DNA from: Bacteroidota bacterium
Lineage (GTDB): Bacteria; Bacteroidota; Bacteroidia; Chitinophagales; Chitinophagaceae
NCBI GenBank assembly: GCA_020161535.1
Contig: JAIUNW010000005.1
Location: 1-64,000 of the forward strand
Direction: 5' to 3'
DNA: 64,000 nucleotides
Shown: positions 6,349-11,832 of the stretch, piece by piece
How positions within the stretch are numbered: the stretch's first letter is position 1
How the letters are laid out: each line of letters starts with the position of its first letter
Made by a program: the position numbers and the translations under genes
Notes under the pieces: model-generated
Told to the model about the DNA's origin: nothing
What the model saw: the letters and a program-made list of their open reading frames with translations, nothing else
Databases searched by the model: none

Positions 6349-8382
6349 TTATGCAGTTTCAGCCTGCACCGCATTGCTTGTAGATACGCGCAACTCCGGG
6401 TCATTTGGCGAAACAATTAGGTTGATTATTTGGGATTTTGTTTTCGGTACAGTGGTTACACTCTCACGATTATCCAGGAATATCGGTGCGCTTACCTTAT
6501 AATGATCGCACAACACATTGATAATATCAATACCCACTAACATTTTGGCAGCGGTGTTGAGGTCATTATATGGAACGCCATCGTAAGTAGTATCGCAACA
6601 TGGTTCCATGCCGCCATTAACTAGCTTGTTGAACATTTTGAAGCGAGCAAATTTGAATTTTACATTTATACGATCTTCCAGCAGGTCAACTTCTGCCTGC
6701 TCAAACTGAAGAACTCCGTATTCGGCCTTCTCGATTGCCGCTAACTGACCTGCCAATTTCCGTTGGCTTTCCTCAAGCTCCTTACGACGAATACCGGCTT
6801 GCTCAATTTGATCTTTTTTATTAAACTCGATTGCCAACTGGTTTACCTCTGACAAAAGCCCCACCTTTTCGGCTTTCAAATCTGCGCGGCTATCTTCAGC
6901 AATGCTTTTTGGTGCATTCAAATTATCCGTCTTGCTAGCCAATTTAAGTTTCAGGTCTTTCAGTACCATGTCTGCTATTAACGCATCTGCTATGTCGGCT
7001 TCTTCTTTCGCCAAAAGCGATTCATGGCAGCCATGAAGTCTTTGCAACTCTTGATCAAGCTGCTCGGATTCGTTATTAAGAAGTTCGATGCCTTCATGGT
7101 ATTTTTTATTTAAGGCAACAAGGCGCTCTTTCGCCTCTTTCCAATAAAGCCCTTCAGAATTTATTTTCTCAAGCGTTCGAGTTTTTTCCTGATTGAAGTT
7201 TTCCAGCAACTTAGCTTTTTTAGCATCGATGTCGCCAGGTTCTAAGGCTCGCAAACAAGTCGGACAAGTAAATTCGTGCGCATCAAATTCTATGTTCTTA
7301 TTTGCTTCAGCTTCATAACGGGCACGAAGCGCGTCCATCTTTTCGTTAAAGCCGTCAATATTAAGCGCGTTTTGTGCTGCCTCTGTGGCTTTAATATTTT
7401 TATTTCGTCTGGCTTCGGTTAGGCGACGGCCGACATCTTTGAGTTCGTCCAGCCGCTTATTGCGAGCAGCAAAAAAATCATCTTTGATTTGATTTTGCCG
7501 ACGCTGTATTTCAAACTCTAATTCGTTGACCTCTTTTTGCAATGCCAGCCGCTTGTTTCCTATCTCCTTTTCAGCTTGGGCCGCATCGGTAAGCGCATTG
7601 TCAATATCGGATATGCGTTGCTTTTTAGCATCAATGCCGGCTTGAAGGACATCCCACTGTAATGGCTCCGGTGTGTTTCTAGCGAGTTCATCAATTCTGA
7701 TCGGTATCCTTTCCAATTCGTCGCGCAACTTCTTTTTATTCGCTGCTAATTGGGCGCGGAGTTCAGCTATTGACTTGTCGCTATTCAGGGCTTCAATAAG
7801 CAAAGTGAAATACTCTGGCTTCGTGTTGCTTATTGAGTTAATAACTTCTTGGGCCGAAATATCTCCGCCGATTGCCATCAATGTTTTTCGACGGTCCTGC
7901 CATTTCATTCCATTGAAATAGTGCGGGTTTGTAATCAACTTGAAAAGCGATTCAGGTATTAGCCCTTCCACCTTTTGTTTAAACTCACCTGCCTGTAACG
8001 GCACATCGTTCCAGAAATAATCATGTGTGTTACCAACAAATTCAGCTACTTCAGAACCTCTTTTCTTTGACCATTTTTCGCGATGGATATGCCGAACAAT
8101 ATTTGTTTTTTTGTTGCCGAGTTCATCGGTTACAATCAATATCAACTCAACTTCATTATCCACCTGACTTAGCGCAGTTCCATTTTCATCAAGTGGCTTT
8201 ATTTCAAAGGCGACGTTATCATGGCTATCTTTGCCAAACAGACACCAGGTAAAGGCATCAAATACGGTTGATTTGCCGCTGGCATTGCGGCCCAGTATGT
8301 CAGTTGAATGTCCGAAGTCAATAACCAGGTCGCGAATGCCCTTAAAGTTTCTAATGGACATTTGTTTCAAAAAGAATTTCAT
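6349..8382 (-). CDS. Phage Rad50/SbcC-like AAA ATPase with zinc hook
   Basis: A 677-residue SMC-type protein. Residues 1-60 hold MSIRNFKGIRDLVIDF and Walker A LGRNASGKST, followed by a Q-loop region FDAFTWCLFGKDS. Two long coiled-coil arms (roughly 195-360 and 385-560) flank a CPTC zinc-hook motif near residue 372 with the C-terminal arm returning to the head. The C-terminal head ends in APIFLDNRESV, a Walker B-like strand where D and E are present. In SbcCD/Rad50-Mre11 such an ATPase partners a nuclease; no SbcD-type calcineurin phosphatase is visible, but an MBL-fold hydrolase and RecT follow in the same operon. I infer a recombination module in which the MBL protein replaces SbcD. Confidence 0.85.
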   Translation of the reverse strand: MKFFLKQMSIRNFKGIRDLVIDFGHSTDILGRNASGKSTVFDAFTWCLFGKDSHDNVAFEIKPLDENGTALSQVDNEVELILIVTDELGNKKTNIVRHIHREKWSKKRGSEVAEFVGNTHDYFWNDVPLQAGEFKQKVEGLIPESLFKLITNPHYFNGMKWQDRRKTLMAIGGDISAQEVINSISNTKPEYFTLLIEALNSDKSIAELRAQLAANKKKLRDELERIPIRIDELARNTPEPLQWDVLQAGIDAKKQRISDIDNALTDAAQAEKEIGNKRLALQKEVNELEFEIQRRQNQIKDDFFAARNKRLDELKDVGRRLTEARRNKNIKATEAAQNALNIDGFNEKMDALRARYEAEANKNIEFDAHEFTCPTCLRALEPGDIDAKKAKLLENFNQEKTRTLEKINSEGLYWKEAKERLVALNKKYHEGIELLNNESEQLDQELQRLHGCHESLLAKEEADIADALIADMVLKDLKLKLASKTDNLNAPKSIAEDSRADLKAEKVGLLSEVNQLAIEFNKKDQIEQAGIRRKELEESQRKLAGQLAAIEKAEYGVLQFEQAEVDLLEDRINVKFKFARFKMFNKLVNGGMEPCCDTTYDGVPYNDLNTAAKMLVGIDIINVLCDHYKVSAPIFLDNRESVTTVPKTKSQIINLIVSPNDPELRVSTSNAVQAETA

Positions 8383-8449
8383 AACATTGTGCTTTGAATT
8401 TTTAGAATGAGCGGTTGGCGTTTCTACGTCTGGCCGCTTTTTATTTTAG

Positions 8450-8581
8450 TCAATCGATGTCAAATCCGAATACAAGCCCGGCTACAATGGCTGATACAAC
8501 CGAAATAACAAACAGTATAAATGCTATCAGCGCAATCAAGATAGCGGCCGGTATTGCTACAATGAATTTTAGGACTACCAT
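8450..8581 (-). CDS. Small phage membrane protein (43 aa)
   Basis: Translated by hand: ATG at 8579-8581, TGA at 8450-8452. The product starts MVVLKFIVAIPAAILIALIA and continues with a second hydrophobic stretch to FGFDID, so nearly the whole protein is hydrophobic (one or two membrane segments). Its start overlaps the stop of the upstream gene by seven bases, as with neighbouring phage genes. No family is recognised. Early expression with a lipoprotein gene nearby suggests an envelope role such as superinfection exclusion; that is inference. Confidence 0.6.
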   Translation of the reverse strand: MVVLKFIVAIPAAILIALIAFILFVISVVSAIVAGLVFGFDID

Positions 8582-8958
8582 GCTTGAAGGATTTCGGCCA
8601 ATGCCTTTTTACCAATAACATCTTCCATCAGCGGCCTATTATCGGCTGCTTGCGATCGTATAAAATCGACCACCTCAACGGCGCTTCCGTTTTCAATTCC
8701 GTTCTGAATCGCGATACCAATAACGCTGTTCTTCTTCGATACTTTCAGCTTTGCAATGAGCATTTCGTTAAACTTTGTATCAACTACCTCTTGTAGCTCT
8801 TGCAATACCCTGGCTCGGTCGCAAAAAATTAAAGCCGTTGGCGAAAAAGAAATTCGTTTAATCTCTCTGCCGTCGCATGACACATACACATCCATGTTAG
8901 TTCCGCTGTTTAATTTTGCGGCGGCCAAATGAGAAATGCTGTAAGTGAATGAAAGCAT
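8575..8958 (-). CDS. Hypothetical phage protein (127 aa)
   Basis: I take the ATG at 8956-8958 (MLSFTYSISHLAAAKLNS); a TTG further upstream would overlap the preceding lipoprotein gene. The product has an N-terminal beta-rich part with VYVSCDGREIKRISFS and a helical C-terminal part rich in Glu/Lys and Val (ENGSAVEVVDFIRSQAADNR). No signal peptide, no metal motif, no recognised domain. It lies in the early operon between two envelope-type small genes. Confidence 0.6.
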   Translation of the reverse strand: MLSFTYSISHLAAAKLNSGTNMDVYVSCDGREIKRISFSPTALIFCDRARVLQELQEVVDTKFNEMLIAKLKVSKKNSVIGIAIQNGIENGSAVEVVDFIRSQAADNRPLMEDVIGKKALAEILQAW

Positions 8959-8968
8959 AGGTTTAAGT

Positions 8969-9121
8969 TTATCGATAACCAACAAATTGTTTATTCATCG
9001 GGCAGGGGCCACCAATTGTGTTTTTTGATTTTGTGGCGGCGCAACTGCACAGTAGCGCGAGCGCTAGGGCGATAATTGCGCACCTAATGGACACCCCGGC
9101 GATTAGTAGTAGTGATTTCAT
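8969..9121 (-). CDS. Small phage lipoprotein (50 aa)
   Basis: From the ATG at 9119-9121 the product reads MKSLLLIAGVSIRCAIIALA, then LALLCSC and a short polar tail ending QFVGYR. The positively charged start, hydrophobic core and LCSC lipobox indicate a lipoprotein of about 25 mature residues. A longer in-frame reading to 9202 is possible but begins without ATG. Very short early-expressed lipoproteins such as T5 Llp block the phage receptor from the periplasm; this gene fits that size and placement, but the function is not shown by sequence. Confidence 0.6.
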   Translation of the reverse strand: MKSLLLIAGVSIRCAIIALALALLCSCAATKSKNTIGGPCPMNKQFVGYR

Positions 9122-9140
9122 ATTGCTGCTGATTTTGGTT

Positions 9141-9338
9141 TTACCGAATTGCCCCGGCTTTTGCTGCACGAGCCTTACGCATAGCGAGCGCATTCGCAAC
9201 ACTGCTATAAGAATTGGTAGGCGTAGAGACGCCCGCCGCTAGCTGCGCTCGCAGCACTTCGATTGTCGCACTAGTATCGTCGCGGTGCTTTTCCAGCGCC
9301 TTAATCTGTTTTGTCAATTCTTTTTTAGACGGTTGCAT
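9141..9338 (-). CDS. Hypothetical phage coiled-coil protein (65 aa)
   Basis: Start ATG at 9336-9338, preceded by GGAAAGG. MQPSKKELTKQIKALEKHRD begins a heptad-like helix through about residue 36, followed by a Ser/Thr-rich linker and a basic Ala-rich end (RKARAAKAGAIR). It lies just downstream of the Cro-like gene in the early operon. No known domain; a DNA-binding or assembly accessory role is possible but unsupported. Confidence 0.55.
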   Translation of the reverse strand: MQPSKKELTKQIKALEKHRDDTSATIEVLRAQLAAGVSTPTNSYSSVANALAMRKARAAKAGAIR

Positions 9339-9399
9339 CCTTTCCAAAATTTAGTTTCGACGAATGAGGTTGCAGGGGCACGGATAGGGTATTATCTTG

Positions 9400-9639
9400 T
9401 CACGCGGAGATCAGCTTGTCGCGATCTTCGATTCGTTTGCGGAAGAACTGCAATAGCTTGACGGCGGTGTCGAGGTTTCGACCCCGACCGATAAAATATT
9501 GCCGAATCGTCTGGCCGGTAATGCCCAGCTCGATGATAGCCGCCCGGCGGTCGTCTCTTGTGATTCGACCGTCCAACGACATAATGCCGTGTGTAGCCTT
9601 ATCCAATTGACTTAATTCTGTATCTTGTGTAGCTGACAT
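9400..9639 (-). CDS. Cro-like HTH regulator, first gene of the early operon
   Basis: A 79-residue protein with a probable helix-turn-helix: RAAIIELGITGQTIRQYFIG (residues 33-52), then RGRNLDTAVKLLQFFRKR. It is transcribed leftward from the intergenic region that also drives the rightward XRE repressor, the position of Cro in lambda-like switches. Its start is 25 bases from the promoter -7 box at 9664-9671. I infer it competes with the repressor for the operators at 9673-9738. Confidence 0.7.
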   Translation of the reverse strand: MSATQDTELSQLDKATHGIMSLDGRITRDDRRAAIIELGITGQTIRQYFIGRGRNLDTAVKLLQFFRKRIEDRDKLISA

Positions 9640-9663
9640 ATTGATGATTAATTAATGACAGAG

Positions 9664-9695
9664 TAAAGATATAACATTGAATGTTGTAAACAATG
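9664..9695 (-). promoter_or_regulatory. Leftward early promoter (PR-type)
   Basis: On the minus strand CATTG (plus 9691-9695) is followed by 19 bases and TATCTTTA (plus 9664-9671), one base from the Bacteroidota TAnnTTTG box. Operator O1 (9673-9685) lies between the two elements, so repressor bound there would block RNA polymerase. Confidence 0.5.
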
Positions 9696-9738
9696 GGAAA
9701 ATATAACTTTCAATGAATTATATAAAACATTCAATGTT
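9673..9738. promoter_or_regulatory. Three operator palindromes of the prophage switch
   Basis: O1 AACATTGAATGTT (9673-9685) and O3 AACATTCAATGTT (9726-9738) are perfect palindromes around a single centre base. A weaker copy O2, AACTTTCAATGAA, lies at 9705-9717. Centres are 32 and 21 bases apart, close to three and two helical turns, so dimers would stack on one DNA face. They fill the gap between the divergent HTH genes. Confidence 0.7.
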
Positions 9739-9750
9739 GTACGCATTTAA

Positions 9751-9765
9751 TTAGAAAATTTCTAA
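9751..9765. promoter_or_regulatory. Palindrome just upstream of the repressor gene
   Basis: TTAGAAAATTTCTAA is a perfect 7+1+7 palindrome ending seven bases before the repressor ATG. It differs from the O1-O3 sequence. It may be a second operator or a leader hairpin; which one cannot be told from the sequence. Confidence 0.4.
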
Positions 9766-9771
9766 TGAAAG

Positions 9772-10095
9772 ATGGGATTGGGTAAGAAAATTGAAGAAAG
9801 AAGAAAGGCTAAAGACTTAACCCAGGGCGAGTTAGGCGAGCTAATGAATGTCGGATACGTCCAAGTGGGCAGATGGGAAAAGGGAGAGCCAGACCTAAAA
9901 CTCTCGCAGTTAAAGGAACTAAGCAAGCACCTGGGGTATGACTTTGTAGGTTATATCAATTCAGAATTGTCGGATCGTCCGAGCATTCTAATTCCTGAAG
10001 AAGTAAGAACAGCTGTCGAGGTATTGAACAAATTTGTGAATCAAAATGAAGTAGAAAAGCCTGTGAAGCGGAGGCCAGAACCGGACAAAACTTAG
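9772..10095 (+). CDS. Prophage XRE-family repressor (CI-like)
   Basis: A 107-residue protein with an N-terminal XRE helix-turn-helix: IEERRKAKDLTQGELGELMN, VGYVQVGRWEKGEPDLKLSQ (recognition helix near residues 28-37), then a hydrophobic linker and a polar C-terminal tail with a short amphipathic helix (EEVRTAVEVLNKFVNQ) that could dimerise. There is no LexA/S24-type peptidase domain, so induction would need an antirepressor or another route than RecA-driven self-cleavage. It is the only rightward regulator and faces the Cro-like gene across the operators. Confidence 0.85.
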   Translation: MGLGKKIEERRKAKDLTQGELGELMNVGYVQVGRWEKGEPDLKLSQLKELSKHLGYDFVGYINSELSDRPSILIPEEVRTAVEVLNKFVNQNEVEKPVKRRPEPDKT

Positions 10096-10274
10096 AGGTG
10101 TGGCGAATGGGGCAATTGTGCCAATATGCACACGTTTGGCAAGGGTGCGAAAGATAAGGCATAAGGGTTGGGTTGTTGCGCTACCTGCTGACTGAAATTT
10201 CAAAGGATGCTTAACAAATTACCGGGCAACCGCAGCAATCACAATAGTATTTCTACGATCATAAATTAAAATAA

Positions 10275-10781
10275 ATGAAGTGTTTGTTTATCCTGCTACT
10301 GTTTCCAGTGTTTTGTCTCGCACAGAAAAAAGCAAAAATTGGCGTGGTCTTTCGAGTGGGGTTTGAAAAAATTGACAAAACTTCAGCGGGTGCCGCTGGC
10401 ACGGTATCAATACTCTCCCAATCAAAGAGCGGCCTAGCGATCGGCGCGGGCATTGGATTGACCAAAAACCAACTTTTAGAAAAAGTGACCGCTCCCGTTT
10501 TTGTAGAATTGTCTTTGTTTGGCAAAAAGAATATTGTCGCTCCAATTGGCACTTTCCAAGCTGGGTATCTTGTTGGCGCAAGCAATAACAGGATAGGTTA
10601 TACAACATATGAATCCAAGGGCGGCCCCTTTGGCAGAATGCTGTTGGGCTTCCGACTTCCGCTGAAGAACTCGGATAAATTCACGCTGTTTCAAGTGGGT
10701 TACGGCTTTCAACAAATGTCAATGTATGGGAAGAATGAAACATATGGCAATCTTTTAGGACAAATTGGTTTACGATTTTAA
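10275..10781 (+). CDS. Secreted beta-barrel-like protein, prophage cargo
   Basis: A 168-residue protein with a clear signal peptide (MKCLFILLLFPVFCLAQ) and a mature part of alternating hydrophobic strands, many glycines, and a C-terminal GQIGLRF ending in phenylalanine, as outer-membrane beta-barrels do. I recognise no family. It lies between the repressor and the attachment site, rightward like the repressor, the usual place for genes expressed in the lysogen. The 179 bases before it hold nothing I can identify. A change of the host cell surface (lysogenic conversion) is the natural inference. Confidence 0.7.
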   Translation: MKCLFILLLFPVFCLAQKKAKIGVVFRVGFEKIDKTSAGAAGTVSILSQSKSGLAIGAGIGLTKNQLLEKVTAPVFVELSLFGKKNIVAPIGTFQAGYLVGASNNRIGYTTYESKGGPFGRMLLGFRLPLKNSDKFTLFQVGYGFQQMSMYGKNETYGNLLGQIGLRF

Positions 10782-10879
10782 CTACACCCCCTCTAACACC
10801 CCCTCAAACAAACTGCAAAAAATCATGCAAAACGCCGCCGCTTGCTAAGGAGAAAAATGGCTTCAGATGCCAAATAGCA

Positions 10880-10921
10880 TTGTGGTTCTGAGGGTCGTGG
10901 GTTCGAGACCCATCAGCCTCC
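10880..10921 (+). other. Probable attR: 3' part of tRNA-His
   Basis: The 42 bases read as the 3' half of tRNA-His: anticodon loop TTGTGGT (GTG anticodon at 10882-10884), 3' anticodon strand TCTGA, variable GGGTC, T-arm GTGGG-TTCGAGA-CCCAT, acceptor strand CAGCCTC and discriminator C73, which is typical of tRNA-His. The sequence upstream does not supply a 5' half: no D-arm or acceptor partner is present. This is what remains at one end of an element integrated in a tRNA gene; the reconstituted tRNA should lie at the other end, left of the window. Confidence 0.75.
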
Positions 10922-10967
10922 CTTCAACAACAAATCCCCGCTTTATCGCGGGGATTTGTTGTTGAAG
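10922..10967 (+). terminator. Long inverted repeat after tRNA-His fragment (terminator)
   Basis: Perfect 20-base arms (10922-10941 and 10948-10967) enclose the loop TTTATC. The stem has a GC core (CCCCGC/GCGGGG) and an AT/T-rich base. It begins one base after the tRNA discriminator, so it is probably the host tRNA terminator retained on the chromosomal side of attR. Confidence 0.7.
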
Positions 10968-10977
10968 AGAGGCTGAT

Positions 10978-11786
10978 AGTTTAAAGTTTAAGGGTTTAAG
11001 GGTTTAAGGTTGCTCCGCGGGCGGGCGGGCGTTGGTATTTTCTGACATGTTTCTTTGGCTGCGATTTTTTTGTCGCGGAACGATGCAGGTCTTGCAGGAG
11101 GTTCGACGCCGGTTTTGTCAATGGTTTGGTTCCATGCCAGTCATTTGCCCCATTGCAGTCTTTTCGCCTGTTTGCTTATTACTAGCCAGTCGCTGCATCG
11201 TTTTGCTCATGCAGGTGTGACGGGAAATTGTTGAACAGTGCCACGAAATTGTTAAACAGTGCCAGGAAACCCATGAGCAATACCGGGAAATGCCAGTTCG
11301 CCATCAACCACCGCATCGTCGGTATTGCATCCGTGCGGGCTTTGAGCGATCTCATTTTTTGTTTTCTGTAACCGATTGACCGCATATTTTGTACGCATTT
11401 ACCCGAACAGTATTGCTACCGGTTTTTGGCAGTAACTGTAACGGTTCTTGACCATGTACGTTTGCCGTACAGGTGTTATGGCATTGTTTGCCCGAATATA
11501 CTCGATAAGCTTTTGCAACCAGCATAACCATTTGCCACCAGGAAAACCTTTACAGCCTGGTTAACTTCTTCCAAACTGCCTGCGGCGATAAACCAAATCA
11601 ATACCCTCACCAATCGCAGAAAGCAACAATGTAAACGATCAGTCGCCAGCGACTGTGCTATCGTCCAAAACGCTATCGCTACCAATACCCCCTAACCTGC
11701 CAGTTACAATTGGTCGGTTTCCAGCACCCGCGACAGCAACCTTAAACATTAAACCTTAGACTTAAAACATTAAGCCTTGGGGCTTG
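10978..11786. repeat. Non-coding repeat-bounded element E1
   Basis: The stretch is bounded by AT-rich arrays of TTTAAGGG-type units (left 10978-11009; right 11741-11786, inverted) and by a perfect 13-base inverted repeat, GTTTAAGGTTGCT at 11002-11014 and its complement at 11735-11747, each followed inward by a GC-rich run. Inside there is no convincing gene: the open frames are short and have odd composition. Element E2 at 57751-58325 has the same organisation and the same terminal core TAAGGTTGCT. I therefore regard it as a member of an interspersed family, possibly a non-autonomous mobile element or structured RNA source. Confidence 0.6.
11224..11264 (+). repeat. Two-copy 21-base tandem repeat inside E1
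   Basis: GAAATTGTTGAACAGTGCCA (11224-11243) recurs at 11245-11264 with a single G-to-A change. Both lie in the non-coding interior of E1. Confidence 0.7.
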
Positions 11787-11832
11787 CTTTTTTTACTGAA
11801 ATTTGACAATTGCTAGCCGCTTATTAGATACC

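Noticed and set aside
8412..8445. GC-rich stem AGCGG/CCGCT followed by T's as a terminator
   Set aside because: The T-run is oriented for rightward transcription while all nearby genes run leftward, and the loop is long; not convincing.
9956..10203. Leftward frames opposite the repressor gene
   Set aside because: They overlap the XRE repressor, which has a convincing HTH.
11032..11685. Short frames inside element E1
   Set aside because: No start context, no motif, biased composition; the element appears non-coding.
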